DNA of 64,000 bases, from the NCBI GenBank assembly GCA_945865535.1, contig CAMBDW010000010.1, forward strand, positions 1 to 64,000, read 5' to 3'. Under the pieces are notes generated by a model. It did no database searches and was not told where the DNA came from. It saw nothing but the letters and a program-made list of their open reading frames with translations. Positions within the stretch are counted from its first letter, which is position 1. Each line of letters starts with the position of its first letter. Below are positions 37,432-47,303 of the stretch, piece after piece. The translations under genes and the position numbers were made by a program. The stretch is from Chryseobacterium gleum. GTDB taxonomy: Bacteria > Bacteroidota > Bacteroidia > Flavobacteriales > BACL11.

Positions 37432-38301
37432 ATGCAACAAGAAAAATTCATAAATTATTTATCATCTGAAAAGCGATTCTCCGTTCATACGATCACTTCA
37501 TATTCTAATGACATCAATCAGTTCTTTTTATTTTTATCAGAGGAGTATAAAATAACATCTGAGTTATCAGAAGTTAATTTTCAAATAGTAAGAAGTTGGA
37601 TTGCTTCTTTGTTAGAGCAAGGAGTTACCCCTAGGTCAGTAAATAGAAAAATATCAACTTTAAAAACGTTTTTTAAATTTCTAATTAGAGAAGGAGTTAT
37701 TCAAGAGAGTCCAATGTTAAAAGTAGTGGCTCCAAAATCAAAAAAAAGATTACCGCTATTTGTTGAGGAAGATCAAATTGAATCATTGTTAAATGGAGTC
37801 GAATTTGATGATGGATTTATTGGCGAAAGGGATAAATTAATTATTGAGCTTTTTTATGTTACAGGAATTCGGCTTTCCGAACTTATAAATATTAAAATTT
37901 CAGATCTTAATTTTGATAATAATATTGTTAAAGTGCTGGGTAAGAGGAATAAAGAAAGACTTATTCCTCTTTCAGCTAGGATTGTCAAAGAATTGCAATT
38001 TTTTATAGAAAATTACAATATAGATAATTATCTTTTTACTAATTTAGGCGGTACAAAAGTGTATACTAAATTAGTGTATCGTGTCGTTAATAAGTATATA
38101 GGTAAAATTAGTAGTATTAATAAAAAGAGTCCTCATATATTGAGACATACATTTGCAACTCATATGCTTAATAATGGAGCGGATATTAATTCCATTAAAG
38201 AATTACTTGGGCATGCTAATTTAAGCGCAACTCAGGTTTATACCCATAATACTATTGAGAAATTAAAATCAGTTTACAAACAAGCCCATCCTCGGGCATA
38301 A
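37432..38301 (+). CDS. xerC: XerC/D-type tyrosine recombinase
   Basis: A 289-residue recombinase with all catalytic residues: R147 (TGIRLSEL), K171, H235 and R238 (HILRHTFATHML), H261 (LLGHANLSATQVY) and the nucleophile Y270. The N-terminal SAM-like core-binding domain covers residues 1-90. Length and location among ribosomal genes point to the housekeeping enzyme that resolves chromosome dimers at dif, rather than a mobile-element integrase. Whether it is XerC or XerD cannot be settled alone. The start codon lies at the end of the rpsU terminator T-run, leaving no visible leader. The hibernation factor gene follows after 12 bases. Confidence 0.9.
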   Translation: MQQEKFINYLSSEKRFSVHTITSYSNDINQFFLFLSEEYKITSELSEVNFQIVRSWIASLLEQGVTPRSVNRKISTLKTFFKFLIREGVIQESPMLKVVAPKSKKRLPLFVEEDQIESLLNGVEFDDGFIGERDKLIIELFYVTGIRLSELINIKISDLNFDNNIVKVLGKRNKERLIPLSARIVKELQFFIENYNIDNYLFTNLGGTKVYTKLVYRVVNKYIGKISSINKKSPHILRHTFATHMLNNGADINSIKELLGHANLSATQVYTHNTIEKLKSVYKQAHPRA

Positions 38302-38313
38302 AACTTTTAAATT

Positions 38314-38601
38314 ATGAATATTCAAATCCAATCCATCAATTTTGCAGCAGATAAACAACTAAAAGACTTTATAAATAAGAAAGTAGATAAGTTAATTTCC
38401 ATTAATGATAGTATAATTAATGCGGATGTTTACTTAAAAGTTGACAAACCTGAGGCGCATGACAATAAAATTGTTGAAATTAAACTTCACTCTTCTGATG
38501 GCGAATTTTTTGCAAAAAAGCAATCAAATTCATTTGAAGAATCTGCTGATTTAGCTTCCCAAGCCCTAAGAAAACAAATCATAAAACATAAGCAAAAATA
38601 G
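38314..38601 (+). CDS. hpf: Ribosome hibernation-promoting factor (HPF/RaiA family)
   Basis: A 95-residue short-type HPF that binds the 30S decoding region and silences ribosomes in slow growth. It has the beta-alpha-beta start MNIQIQSINFAADKQLKDFI, VDKLISINDSI, an acidic and basic middle strand (NKIVEIKLHSSDGEFFAKKQ), and FEESADLASQALRKQI as last helix. It lacks the long C-terminal dimerisation domain. It is co-oriented with xerC, 12 bases apart. Confidence 0.88.
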   Translation: MNIQIQSINFAADKQLKDFINKKVDKLISINDSIINADVYLKVDKPEAHDNKIVEIKLHSSDGEFFAKKQSNSFEESADLASQALRKQIIKHKQK

Positions 38602-38651
38602 ATTCACAAAAATCTTTCTTAAATTAATATTTAAAAAAGTATTCTTTTTAA

Positions 38652-38681
38652 TTGGCTGTATTAAAAAATTTAATAAATTTG
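38652..38681 (+). promoter_or_regulatory. Probable promoter of the tRNA-tuf operon
   Basis: TTG (38652-38654), exactly 19 bases, then TAAATTTG (38674-38681), the Bacteroidota consensus form. It lies 51 bases before the first tRNA. Confidence 0.65.
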
Positions 38682-38732
38682 CAGCCCATTTTAAGGGGAT
38701 AGTTCATTTAAATATGCATTAATTCGATATAA

Positions 38733-38806
38733 GCCGATATAGCTCAGTTGGCTAGAGCAGCTGATTTGTAATCAGCAGGTCGTGGGTTCGAGTCCCTCTA
38801 TCGGCT
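38733..38806 (+). tRNA. tRNA-Thr (anticodon TGT)
   Basis: A 74-base cloverleaf. The acceptor stem is GCCGATA/TATCGGC with discriminator T. The anticodon loop TTTGTAA lies between GCTGA and TCAGC, and the T-loop is GGTTCGAGTCC. CCA is not encoded. It reads ACA codons. First gene of a four-tRNA cluster ahead of tuf. Confidence 0.97.
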
Positions 38807-38817
38807 CTTGTTTATTT

Positions 38818-38899
38818 GGGGAGATACTCAAGCGGTCAACGAGGGCAGACTGTAAATCTGCTGGCTATGCCTTCACAGGTTCGAATCCTGTTCTCCCCA
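38818..38899 (+). tRNA. tRNA-Tyr (anticodon GTA)
   Basis: An 82-base class II tRNA with a long variable arm (CTGGCTATGCCTTCAC region). The acceptor stem is GGGGAGA/TCTCCCC with discriminator A. The anticodon loop CTGTAAA contains GTA. No CCA is encoded. Confidence 0.97.
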
Positions 38900-38918
38900 C
38901 ATATGTTGAGTGAATAAT

Positions 38919-38991
38919 GCGAGAGTAGCTCAGTTGATAGAGCGTCAGCCTTCCAAGCTGAGGGTCGCGGGTTTGAATCCCGTCTCTCGCT
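38919..38991 (+). tRNA. tRNA-Gly (anticodon TCC)
   Basis: A 73-base tRNA. The acceptor stem is GCGAGAG/CTCTCGC with discriminator T. The anticodon loop CTTCCAA contains TCC, and the T-arm is CGGGTTTGAATCCCG. No CCA is encoded. Confidence 0.97.
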
Positions 38992-39003
38992 CTTTAATTT
39001 CTT

Positions 39004-39075
39004 GCCGGTGTAGCTCAGGGGTAGAGCGTTTCCTTGGTAAGGAAGAGGTCACGGGTTCAATTCCCGTCATTGGCT
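39004..39075 (+). tRNA. tRNA-Thr (anticodon GGT)
   Basis: A 72-base tRNA. The acceptor stem GCCGGTG/CATTGGC contains two G-T wobbles; the discriminator is T. The anticodon loop TTGGTAA contains GGT for ACC/ACU codons. Last of the four tRNAs, 85 bases before tuf. Confidence 0.96.
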
Positions 39076-39160
39076 CTAAAAAAAAGGAAAAAAATAGAAG
39101 TAGTAGTAAAATAAAAAGTAGAATTTATAACTAAATTAATTAATAACTAAATTAAAAAAA

Positions 39161-40345
39161 ATGGCAAAAGCAAATTTTAATCGTACCAAGCCACACTTGA
39201 ATATTGGTACAATTGGTCATGTTGACCATGGAAAAACAACTTTAACAGCTGCAATTACAAAGGTTCTAGCTGAAAAATTTGGCACAGAATTTCGTAGCTT
39301 TGATTCTATTGATAATGCTCCTGAAGAAAAAGAAAGAGGGATTACTATTAATACATCTCATGTAGAGTATGAAACTGAAAACAGACACTACGCTCACGTA
39401 GATTGTCCAGGTCACGCCGATTATGTTAAAAACATGGTAACTGGTGCTGCTCAAATGGATGGTGCAATTTTAGTTTGTGCTGCAACAGATGGCCCTATGC
39501 CTCAAACAAGAGAGCATATCTTACTTGCTAGACAAGTTGGAGTTCCTAATCTTGTTGTATTTTTAAATAAATCAGATATGGTGGATGATCCAGAATTAAT
39601 GGAATTAGTTGAGATGGAGGTAAGAGAATTATTGACTTTCTATAAGTATGATGGGGATAATACACCTGTAATTGCGGGTTCTGCTTTAGGAGGATTAAAT
39701 GGAGATGCGGAATGGTCTAAAAAAATTATTGAATTAATGGCTGCTGTTGATTCATGGATTAAAGAACCAGTAAGAGAGAATGCAAAACCTTTCTTAATGC
39801 CAGTAGAAGATGTATTTACAATTACAGGTAGAGGTACTGTTGCTACAGGTAGAATTGAGACAGGAGTTGCTAATACTGGAGATACTGTTGATATTATAGG
39901 TATGGGTGCTGAAAAATTAAGTTCTACTGTAACAGGAGTTGAGATGTTTAGAAAGATTCTTGACAGAGGTGAGGCTGGTGATAATGTTGGTATCTTATTA
40001 AGAGGTATTGAGAAAACAGACATTAGAAGAGGAATGGTAATTTGCAAGCCAGGATCTGTTAAGCCTCACGCTAAGTTTGAGGCAGAGGTATACATTTTGA
40101 AAAAAGAAGAGGGTGGAAGACATACTCCATTTCATACTAAATATAGACCACAATTCTATATCAGAACAACTGATGTAACTGGTGAGATTTTCTTACCAAC
40201 AGGAACTGAGATGGTAATGCCTGGTGATAACTTAACGATTACTGTAGAGCTAATCTCAGCTGTTGCAATGAGTGAAGGATTAAGATTTGCAGTGCGTGAA
40301 GGTGGTAGAACTGTTGGAGCTGGACAGATTACTAAATTACTTTAG
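39161..40345 (+). CDS. tuf: Elongation factor Tu
   Basis: A 394-residue GTPase that delivers aminoacyl-tRNA to the ribosome. The G1 loop GHVDHGKT is at residues 19-26, followed by [13 protein letters not shown] (switch I), [12 protein letters not shown] (G3), and LNKSDMVDD (G4). Domains 2 and 3 follow, with [16 protein letters not shown] near residue 222 and a C-terminal [14 protein letters not shown]. It is flanked by tRNA genes on both sides and is probably made from the same transcript. Confidence 0.98.
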   Translation: MAKANFNRTKPHLNIGTIGHVDHGKTTLTAAITKVLAEKFGTEFRSFDSIDNAPEEKERGITINTSHVEYETENRHYAHVDCPGHADYVKNMVTGAAQMDGAILVCAATDGPMPQTREHILLARQVGVPNLVVFLNKSDMVDDPELMELVEMEVRELLTFYKYDGDNTPVIAGSALGGLNGDAEWSKKIIELMAAVDSWIKEPVRENAKPFLMPVEDVFTITGRGTVATGRIETGVANTGDTVDIIGMGAEKLSSTVTGVEMFRKILDRGEAGDNVGILLRGIEKTDIRRGMVICKPGSVKPHAKFEAEVYILKKEEGGRHTPFHTKYRPQFYIRTTDVTGEIFLPTGTEMVMPGDNLTITVELISAVAMSEGLRFAVREGGRTVGAGQITKLL

Positions 40346-40405
40346 TAGTAAACATAAGTTTAATAGTAAGGAAAGGTTGGTTTTCAATTTTTCTTTACTG
40401 TATAA

Positions 40406-40478
40406 ACGGGTGTAGCTCAATTGGTAGAGTAGTGGTCTCCAAAACCATTGGCTGGGAGTTCGAGTCTCTCCACCCGTG
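40406..40478 (+). tRNA. tRNA-Trp (anticodon CCA)
   Basis: A 73-base tRNA with acceptor stem ACGGGTG/CACCCGT and discriminator G. The anticodon loop CTCCAAA lies between GTGGT and ACCAT. It sits between tuf and secE, 22 bases before secE. Confidence 0.97.
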
Positions 40479-40499
40479 CGATATTAAAGATTAAAGAAA

Positions 40500-40691
40500 A
40501 TGTCAAAAAAAGAATCCTATATTAAAAGCTCTTATGATGAGCTTGTAAATAAAGTAAGCTGGCCAAGTTGGTCAGAATTACAAAGTAGTTCTATTGTTGT
40601 TGCCATTGCTTCTCTCATTATCGCACTGGTAATTTATTTAATGGATCAAACTTTTAGTAGTATTATGAATGTTTTTTACAGTTTATTCTAA
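40500..40691 (+). CDS. secE: Preprotein translocase subunit SecE
   Basis: A 63-residue single-span SecE, the clamp subunit of SecYEG. The conserved cytoplasmic amphipathic part is YDELVNKVSWPSWSELQSS, and the single transmembrane helix follows (IVVAIASLIIALVIYLM). It is the usual short bacterial form placed before nusG. Confidence 0.95.
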   Translation: MSKKESYIKSSYDELVNKVSWPSWSELQSSSIVVAIASLIIALVIYLMDQTFSSIMNVFYSLF

Positions 40692-40700
40692 GCAGATATC

Positions 40701-41255
40701 ATGGAAAAAGAAGTGGAGAATATGAATTGGTATGTGCTCAGAGTAATTGGGGGCAAAGAAAGAAAAACCGTTGAATTTCTTGAAAAAGAAATTAATAGAT
40801 TAGGAATGAAGGATTTTGTTTCTCAGATATTAGTACCAACTGAGAAAGTTTATCAAATTAAAAATGGAAAAAAAGTCAGTAAGGAAAAAAACTTTTTTCC
40901 AGGTTATGTTTTAGTAGAAGCTAATTTAGTTGGAGAAGTATCTCATGTATTGAAAAACGTTACTAATGTTTTAGGATTTTTAGGAGCTACCAAAGGAGGT
41001 ATTCCTGTTGCTATGAGGCAAAGTGAGATAAATAGAATTTTAGGCAAGGTAGATAGCATGTCCTTAGCTGATGAGCAAGTACATATTCCTTTTGTAGTTG
41101 GTGAAAATGTAAAAGTAATTGATGGTCCATTTAACAGCTTTCATGCTGAAATTGAAGCTATTGATGAGCAAAAAAAGAAGTTACAATTAATAGTTAAAAT
41201 TTTTGGGAGAAAAACTCCCTTAGAATTGAATTTTATGCAAGTAGAAAAAATATAA
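40701..41255 (+). CDS. nusG: Transcription termination/antitermination factor NusG
   Basis: A 184-residue NusG that binds RNA polymerase and couples it to Rho or the ribosome. The NGN domain begins [20 protein letters not shown] and contains [12 protein letters not shown] near residue 70. The C-terminal KOW motif is [20 protein letters not shown] near residue 133. The ATG at 40701 is used; a second in-frame ATG seven codons later (MNWYVL) is also possible and would match many homologues. Confidence 0.96.
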   Translation: MEKEVENMNWYVLRVIGGKERKTVEFLEKEINRLGMKDFVSQILVPTEKVYQIKNGKKVSKEKNFFPGYVLVEANLVGEVSHVLKNVTNVLGFLGATKGGIPVAMRQSEINRILGKVDSMSLADEQVHIPFVVGENVKVIDGPFNSFHAEIEAIDEQKKKLQLIVKIFGRKTPLELNFMQVEKI

Positions 41256-41259
41256 AGAA

Positions 41260-41697
41260 ATGGCAAAAGAAATTTCGGCACTTATTAAATTACAGATTAA
41301 AGGAGGGGCAGCAAATCCTGCTCCACCTGTTGGCCCAGCTCTTGGAGCAAAAGGGGTTAATATTATGGAGTTCTGTAAGCAATTTAATGCAAGAACTCAA
41401 GATAAAGCGGGCAGTATTGTACCTGTTGTAATTACGGTTTTTGGAGATAAATCATTTGAATTTATAACAAAAACAGCTCCTGCTGCAGTACAAATTTTAG
41501 CAGCTGCTAAAAAGAAAAGTGGTTCTGCTGAACCAAACAAACAAAAAGTAGGCATGCTGACTTGGGATCAAATAAGAACTATTGCAGAGGATAAAATGGC
41601 AGACTTGAACGCATTTAAAGTTGAGTCAGCTATGAAAATGGTTGCAGGTACTGCAAGAAGTATGGGAATAAATGTTAAAGGAGATTTTCCTTCATAA
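41260..41697 (+). CDS. rplK: 50S ribosomal protein L11
   Basis: A 145-residue L11 of the GTPase-associated centre. The N-terminus [20 protein letters not shown] and [20 protein letters not shown] are diagnostic; the C-terminal rRNA-binding domain ends [13 protein letters not shown]. It starts four bases after nusG and is followed 16 bases later by rplA. Confidence 0.98.
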   Translation: MAKEISALIKLQIKGGAANPAPPVGPALGAKGVNIMEFCKQFNARTQDKAGSIVPVVITVFGDKSFEFITKTAPAAVQILAAAKKKSGSAEPNKQKVGMLTWDQIRTIAEDKMADLNAFKVESAMKMVAGTARSMGINVKGDFPS

Positions 41698-41713
41698 TTA
41701 AATAATTGAACGA

Positions 41714-42403
41714 ATGGCAATTAGTAAAAATAGAAAGGCTGCTTTAGCAAATGTTGATTTAACTAAATCATACAATTTAAATGAAGCTTCAGCAATCGTA
41801 AAAGAAAATTCTAAAGTAAAATTTGATGCAACAGTTGATTTGGCGATAAGATTAGGAGTTGATCCTAGGCAAGCGAATCAAATGGTGAGAGGTGTTGCTT
41901 CATTACCGCATGGTACGGGTAAAAACTTAAGAGTTTTAGCTTTAGTTTCTGCAGATAAAGAAGCAGAAGCGAAAGCAGCTGGGGCTGATTATGTTGGTTT
42001 AGATGAATATATTGAAAAAATAAAAGAAGGTTGGACTGATGTAGATGTAATTGTGACAATGCCTTCTATTATGGGTAAAATTGGAGCTTTGGGTAGAGTT
42101 TTAGGGCCAAGAAACTTAATGCCAAATCCAAAATCAGGAACTGTAACAATGGAGATTGGAAAAGCGGTTTCGGATGTTAAAAAAGGAAAGATTGATTTTA
42201 AAGTAGAGAAAAATGGTATCATTCACGCATCAGTTGCTAAGGTTTCTTTTGATGCGGCAAAGATTTCTGAAAATGCTAACGAATTGATACAAACTATTAT
42301 TAAGCTAAAACCATCTGCCGCTAAAGGTACTTATGTAAAGAGTATCTATATGTCAAGCACTATGGGTTTAGGTGTTGAGATTGATACTAATTCCTTAGTT
42401 TAA
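41714..42403 (+). CDS. rplA: 50S ribosomal protein L1
   Basis: A 229-residue L1, the mobile stalk protein near the E site. The signature region is [20 protein letters not shown] near residue 117, followed by [13 protein letters not shown]; the N-terminal part has [20 protein letters not shown]. In other bacteria L1 represses its own operon by binding a leader structure that mimics its rRNA site; such a site is not evident here. Confidence 0.98.
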   Translation: MAISKNRKAALANVDLTKSYNLNEASAIVKENSKVKFDATVDLAIRLGVDPRQANQMVRGVASLPHGTGKNLRVLALVSADKEAEAKAAGADYVGLDEYIEKIKEGWTDVDVIVTMPSIMGKIGALGRVLGPRNLMPNPKSGTVTMEIGKAVSDVKKGKIDFKVEKNGIIHASVAKVSFDAAKISENANELIQTIIKLKPSAAKGTYVKSIYMSSTMGLGVEIDTNSLV

Positions 42404-42424
42404 ATAATTTACAAAAGCATAAAA

Positions 42425-42949
42425 ATGAACAAACAAGAAAAAAATGAAATGATAGCAACCCTTGAAGGGATGCTTACTGATAATAAAAACTTTTATTTAG
42501 CTGATATTTCTGGCTTAACAGCAGAGCAAAATAGTGCTTTAAGAAGATTGTGTTTTAAAAGAGAGGTTTCTTTACAAGTTGTAAAAAATACTCTTTTAAA
42601 GAAAGCGTTAGAAAAAAATGGAGCTGACTTTAGTGAGTTGTATAGTGCATTAGTTGGTAACACTTCTATTATGCAAGCTGAAGCGTCTAATACTCCAGCA
42701 AAAGTTATTAAAGAATTTAGATCAAAACAGAATGAAAAACCAATTTTAAAGGCAGCTTATCTTGAAGAATCTCTTTATATTGGTGACGAGAATTTATCTA
42801 CTCTTGCAGATCTTAAATCTAAGAATGAATTAATAGGTGATATTATTACCTTATTACAATCTCCAGCTAAGAATGTTATCGCTTCATTACAATCAGGTGG
42901 TAATAAACTTTCAGGAATTGTAAAAGCTCTACAAGAAAGAGCAAACTAA
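42425..42949 (+). CDS. rplJ: 50S ribosomal protein L10
   Basis: A 174-residue L10, the base of the L7/L12 stalk. The N-terminal rRNA-binding part reads FYLADISGLTAEQNSALRRL and VVKNTLLKKALEK. The C-terminal helix (VIASLQSGGNKLSGIVKAL) is where L7/L12 dimers dock. It lies 21 bases after rplA and 55 before rplL. Confidence 0.97.
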   Translation: MNKQEKNEMIATLEGMLTDNKNFYLADISGLTAEQNSALRRLCFKREVSLQVVKNTLLKKALEKNGADFSELYSALVGNTSIMQAEASNTPAKVIKEFRSKQNEKPILKAAYLEESLYIGDENLSTLADLKSKNELIGDIITLLQSPAKNVIASLQSGGNKLSGIVKALQERAN

Positions 42950-43004
42950 AGAAAAAATGCTTCCAACATTTAAAATAATTAAAACAAATTAAAACTAAAA
43001 CAAA

Positions 43005-43388
43005 ATGGCAAATTTAAAAGATTTCGCAGAGCAATTAGTTAACCTTTCAGTAAAGGATGTTAACGAATTAGCAGCTATACTTAAAGATGAGTATGGTATC
43101 GAACCAGCAGCTGCAGTAGCAGTAGCAGGACCAGCAGCAGTAGCAGGAGGTGGTGCGGATGCAGGAGGTGATGAAAAGACATCATTTGATGTCATCTTAA
43201 AATCAGCAGGTGCTGCAAAATTACAAGTTGTAAAGACTGTTAAAGAATTAACAGGTTTAGGACTTAAAGAAGCAAAAGACATTGTTGATGCTGCTCCTAA
43301 AGCAGTAAAAGAAGGTGTTGGTAAAGATGAAGCTGAAGGAATTAAGAAAGCATTAGAAGAAGCTGGGGCAGAAGTAGAGCTCAAGTAA
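43005..43388 (+). CDS. rplL: 50S ribosomal protein L7/L12
   Basis: A 127-residue stalk protein. It has an N-terminal dimerisation part ([20 protein letters not shown]), a flexible Ala/Gly/Val hinge ([20 protein letters not shown]) and a C-terminal factor-binding domain ([20 protein letters not shown]). It is followed by a strong hairpin before rpoB. Confidence 0.98.
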   Translation: MANLKDFAEQLVNLSVKDVNELAAILKDEYGIEPAAAVAVAGPAAVAGGGADAGGDEKTSFDVILKSAGAAKLQVVKTVKELTGLGLKEAKDIVDAAPKAVKEGVGKDEAEGIKKALEEAGAEVELK

Positions 43389-43403
43389 TTCATTTTAACA
43401 CTT

Positions 43404-43454
43404 AAAAGGTTTAAATTTTATGCTTGCATAAGGTTTAAACCCTTTGGTTTTTTT
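43404..43454 (+). terminator. rplL-rpoB intergenic hairpin with T-run (attenuator candidate)
   Basis: A two-part hairpin: an outer stem AAAGGTTTAAA/TTTAAACCCTTT (one bulged C) and an inner stem TTATGC/GCATAA. GG and seven T follow. It sits between rplL and rpoB, where a partial terminator would lower rpoBC relative to ribosomal protein output, as known in E. coli. Confidence 0.7.
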
Positions 43455-43486
43455 ATTGCATCTTTTTTTAACTTAAACTTACAGCC

Positions 43487-46400
43487 TTGTCAACAACAAA
43501 TAACAACCAAAGAATTAATTTTGCATCCCTAAAAAATACGGTTAATTTTCCTGATTTTTTAGATGTTCAACTTAAAAGTTTCCAATCTTTTTTCCAGATA
43601 GGAACTACCTTAGATGAGAGAAGAAATGAAGGTTTATATAAAGCTTTTGAAGAGCTTTTTCCTATTACAGATTCAAGAAATAACTTTGTATTAGAGTTTA
43701 TTGATTATACTATTGATCCTCCAAGATATTCTATTGAAGAATGTATTGATAGAGGACTTACTTTTAAGGTTCCTTTGAAAGTAAAGTTAAAATTATATTG
43801 CACGGATACTGATCATGAGGATTTTGAAACTATAGTACAAGATGTATATTTTGGAAATATTCCTTTTATGACTCCAAAAGGAAGTTTTGTAATAAATGGT
43901 GCTGAAAGAATTATTGTATCTCAATTACACCGATCACCAGGAGTATTTTTTGGACAGAGTTTTCATTCTAATGGAACAAAATTATATTCAGCAAGAGTAA
44001 TTCCTTTTAAAGGTTCTTGGATAGAATTTACTACTGATGTAAACAATGTATTATATGCATACATTGATAGAAAGAAAAAATTACCAGTAACGACTCTACT
44101 AAGAGCTATCGGTTATGAATCAGATAGAGACATTTTAGAGATTTTTGGAATTGCTGATGAAGTAAAAGTATCAAAAAGTGGATTGAAAAAATATGTAGGA
44201 AGAACACTAGCAGCAAGAGTATTAAGATCATGGGTTGATGATTTTGTAGATGAGGATACTGGAGAGTTGGTGCCAATTGAAAGAAATGAAGTAATTCTTG
44301 AAAGAGATATCATTCTTGATAAAGGTCATATTGATGAGATTATTGATGCAGGTGTTGAAACTATTCTATTACAAAAAGAAGATGGAAATGCTTATGATCA
44401 TGCTTTAATTTATAATACCTTACAGAAAGACCCTACCAATTCTGAGGTTGAAGCAATACGACATATTTACAGACAATTAAGAACTGCCGAAGCTCCAGAT
44501 GATGAAACAGCAAGAGGAATGATTGAGAAATTATTCTTCTCTGATCAAAGATATAGTTTAGGTCATGTTGGAAGATTTAGAATTAACTCAAGATTAAAAT
44601 TAAATATTCCTGAGGATAAGATGGTTTTAACTAAGGAAGATATTGTTTCGATTATTACCACACTTATTTCTTTAGTAAACTCTAAGGTTGATGTTGATGA
44701 TATTGATCATCTTAGTAACAGAAGGGTTAGAACAGTTGGCGAGCAGTTATCTAATCAATTTAGTGTTGGATTGAGTAGAATGGCTCGTACTATTCGAGAG
44801 CGAATGAATGTTAGAGATAATGAGGTATTTACACCTATTGATTTGATTAACGCAAAGACTTTATCTGCAGTAATTAACTCTTTCTTTGGAACTTCACAAT
44901 TGTCACAGTTCATGGACCAAACAAATCCACTAGCTGAGGTAACACATAAAAGGAGAATTTCTTCTTTAGGGCCTGGAGGCTTAACTAGAGAGAGAGCTGG
45001 ATTTGAGGTAAGAGACGTTCACTTTACACATTATGGCAGGCTTTGTCCTATTGAAACTCCTGAGGGACCAAATATTGGACTTATTTCTTCTTTAGCTGTT
45101 TTTGCAAAAATCAATGCTTTAGGATTTATTGAAACTCCTTATAGAAATGTAACTAAGGGTAAAGTGAATATTACGGATGCTCCAATTTACAAGACTGCTG
45201 AACAAGAAATTGACCAAGTCATTGCACAAGCCAATGCATCTTTAAATGAGGAAGGTACTTTTGAGAACGATAGAATTCAATCAAGAAGTGAAGCAGATTA
45301 TTTAATTGCACAGCCATCAAAGGTAACTTTAATGGATGTTGCTCCTAATCAAATTGCATCTATTGCGGCTTCCTTAATTCCTTTCTTAGAACATGATGAT
45401 GCCAACAGAGCACTGATGGGATCAAACATGATGCGTCAGGCAGTTCCTTTATTAAGAACTGACGCTCCTATTGTTGGAACAGGAATTGAACCACATGTTG
45501 CTAGAGATTCTAGAACTATGATTAATGCTGAAGGTGAAGGAAAGATTACTTATGTTGATGCAAATACAATAAGAGTAAAATACACTAAAACTGAGGAAGA
45601 AGAATTGGTGAGTTTTGATGATAGTGAAAAAACATACAGCCTAACAAAATTCCAAAAAACAAATCAAAGAACTTGTATTAATATTCATCCTATTGTAAGA
45701 GTTGGAGATAAAGTAACTAAAGGACAAGTGTTGTGTCATGGTTATGCCACTGAAAATGGAGAGCTTGCAATTGGCAGAAACTTAAAAGTAGCCTTTATGC
45801 CTTGGAAAGGATACAACTTTGAGGATGCAATTATCTTGTCTGAAAGAGTGGTAAGAGAGGATTTATTTACCTCACTACATATTGCTGAGCATGTTGTAAA
45901 TGTAAGAGAAACTACCAGGGGATTAGAGGAACTAACTGCTGATATTCCTAACATCAGTGAAACTGCAACTAAGGATTTAGACGATAATGGTATGGTTAGA
46001 ATTGGTGCTCATGTAAAAAATGGTGATATTCTAATTGGAAAAATCACTCCTAAAGCTGAATCAGATCCTACACCTGAGGAGAAATTACTTAGAGCAATAT
46101 TTGGAGAAAAAGCTGGGGATGTTAAAGATGCTTCTTTAAAAACAAAACCTGCTGATGTTGGAGTTGTTATTGGTAAGTCATTATTTTCTAAAACTATTAA
46201 AGATAGAAAAGCAAAAACTACTGATAAAGCTGATTTAGTGAAATTAGATACTAATTTTGAAAAAGAAGCATATGCTCTAAAAAATATCTTATCGACTAAA
46301 CTTTACCAGATTATTGGAGGTAAAGCATCAAGAGGAGTTAAGAATATTTTGGGTGAAGAGGTTATTTCAAAAAGTGAAAAGTTTACTAAAAAAATGTTAT

Positions 46401-47296
46401 TAGGCATTGACTTTACTTTAATTGACCCTTATAAGTGGACAGCTAGTAAAGAAAATAATATCTTAGTTAACAGAACTATTGAGAATTATTTAAGAAAATA
46501 TAATGAAATTTATGGCGAGTATAGAAGAGAGCGTTTTGCAATTACTGTTGGTGATGAATTACCTAATGGTGTTTTGCAATTGGCAAAAGTTCAAATTGCT
46601 CAAAAGAGAAAGGTTAAAGTTGGTGATAAATTAGCTGGTCGCCATGGTAATAAAGGTATTGTATCTCGTATTGTGAAAGAGGAGGATATGCCTTTCTTAG
46701 AAGACGGAACTCCAGTAGATATCATTTTAAATCCACTTGGTGTACCATCAAGGATGAATCTTGGACAGATTTACGAAACCATTTTAGGTTGGGCTGGTCA
46801 AGAGTTAGGGAAGAAATACTTTACTCCTATTTTTGACGGAGCAAGTATAGATCAAATTAATGCCGAAACTGATGAAGCAGGTCTTCCAAGACTAGGACAA
46901 ACTTATCTTTATGATGGTGGAACTGGAGAGCGTTTTGAACAAACGGCTACTGTTGGCGTTATCTATATGCTTAAACTGAGTCATTTAATTGATGATAAAA
47001 TGCACTCAAGATCAATTGGACCATACTCCTTAATTACACAACAACCATTAGGGGGTAAGGCTCAAAATGGAGGCCAAAGACTTGGAGAGATGGAGGTATG
47101 GGCGCTTGAAGGTTATGGTGCATCAAACATTTTACAAGAAATGCTTACGCTTAAGTCAGATGATGTAATTGGTAGAGCAAAAGCTTTTGAGTCCATTGTA
47201 AAAGGAAAAGATTTACCACAAGCAGGTATTCCAGAATCGTTTAATGTACTATTGCATGAACTTAATGGATTAGGATTAAAAGTAACATTTGAATAA
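43487..47296 (+). CDS. rpoB: DNA-directed RNA polymerase subunit beta
   Basis: A 1269-residue beta subunit. A TTG at 43487 gives [19 protein letters not shown], aligning with the start of Bacteroidota RpoB; no ATG is available before the conserved INFASLK. Conserved parts seen are [10 protein letters not shown], the fork and rifampicin region [20 protein letters not shown] followed by [52 protein letters not shown] and the C-terminal [14 protein letters not shown]. The Q, D, H and S of the rifampicin cluster are present, so a susceptible allele is expected. rpoC follows directly. Confidence 0.98.
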   Translation: MSTTNNNQRINFASLKNTVNFPDFLDVQLKSFQSFFQIGTTLDERRNEGLYKAFEELFPITDSRNNFVLEFIDYTIDPPRYSIEECIDRGLTFKVPLKVKLKLYCTDTDHEDFETIVQDVYFGNIPFMTPKGSFVINGAERIIVSQLHRSPGVFFGQSFHSNGTKLYSARVIPFKGSWIEFTTDVNNVLYAYIDRKKKLPVTTLLRAIGYESDRDILEIFGIADEVKVSKSGLKKYVGRTLAARVLRSWVDDFVDEDTGELVPIERNEVILERDIILDKGHIDEIIDAGVETILLQKEDGNAYDHALIYNTLQKDPTNSEVEAIRHIYRQLRTAEAPDDETARGMIEKLFFSDQRYSLGHVGRFRINSRLKLNIPEDKMVLTKEDIVSIITTLISLVNSKVDVDDIDHLSNRRVRTVGEQLSNQFSVGLSRMARTIRERMNVRDNEVFTPIDLINAKTLSAVINSFFGTSQLSQFMDQTNPLAEVTHKRRISSLGPGGLTRERAGFEVRDVHFTHYGRLCPIETPEGPNIGLISSLAVFAKINALGFIETPYRNVTKGKVNITDAPIYKTAEQEIDQVIAQANASLNEEGTFENDRIQSRSEADYLIAQPSKVTLMDVAPNQIASIAASLIPFLEHDDANRALMGSNMMRQAVPLLRTDAPIVGTGIEPHVARDSRTMINAEGEGKITYVDANTIRVKYTKTEEEELVSFDDSEKTYSLTKFQKTNQRTCINIHPIVRVGDKVTKGQVLCHGYATENGELAIGRNLKVAFMPWKGYNFEDAIILSERVVREDLFTSLHIAEHVVNVRETTRGLEELTADIPNISETATKDLDDNGMVRIGAHVKNGDILIGKITPKAESDPTPEEKLLRAIFGEKAGDVKDASLKTKPADVGVVIGKSLFSKTIKDRKAKTTDKADLVKLDTNFEKEAYALKNILSTKLYQIIGGKASRGVKNILGEEVISKSEKFTKKMLLGIDFTLIDPYKWTASKENNILVNRTIENYLRKYNEIYGEYRRERFAITVGDELPNGVLQLAKVQIAQKRKVKVGDKLAGRHGNKGIVSRIVKEEDMPFLEDGTPVDIILNPLGVPSRMNLGQIYETILGWAGQELGKKYFTPIFDGASIDQINAETDEAGLPRLGQTYLYDGGTGERFEQTATVGVIYMLKLSHLIDDKMHSRSIGPYSLITQQPLGGKAQNGGQRLGEMEVWALEGYGASNILQEMLTLKSDDVIGRAKAFESIVKGKDLPQAGIPESFNVLLHELNGLGLKVTFE

Positions 47297-47303
47297 AATA
47301 CTC

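Noticed and set aside
37432-38301. xerC as integrase of a mobile island next to a tRNA cluster
   Set aside because: The recombinase has housekeeping XerC/D length and sits among ribosomal genes; no attachment repeats, phage or transfer genes are nearby.
38733-39075. tRNA genes as an integration site
   Set aside because: No partial tRNA duplicates or foreign genes flank the cluster, and the order matches ancestral synteny.
38910-39134. A 74-codon frame running across the tRNA-Gly and tRNA-Thr genes
   Set aside because: It is the well-known spurious translation of tRNA genes (VAQLIERQPSK pattern); the cloverleaf tRNAs explain the sequence.
39640-40047. A 135-codon minus-strand frame inside tuf
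   Set aside because: Shadow of a highly conserved, codon-biased gene; no start context or homology.
42995-43393. A 132-codon minus-strand frame opposite rplL
   Set aside because: Antisense of the Ala/Gly-rich L7/L12 gene; composition explains the open frame.
43487-47296. Rifampicin-resistance change in rpoB
   Set aside because: The cluster region ([15 protein letters not shown], then [13 protein letters not shown]) shows the expected residues, so no resistance change is claimed.
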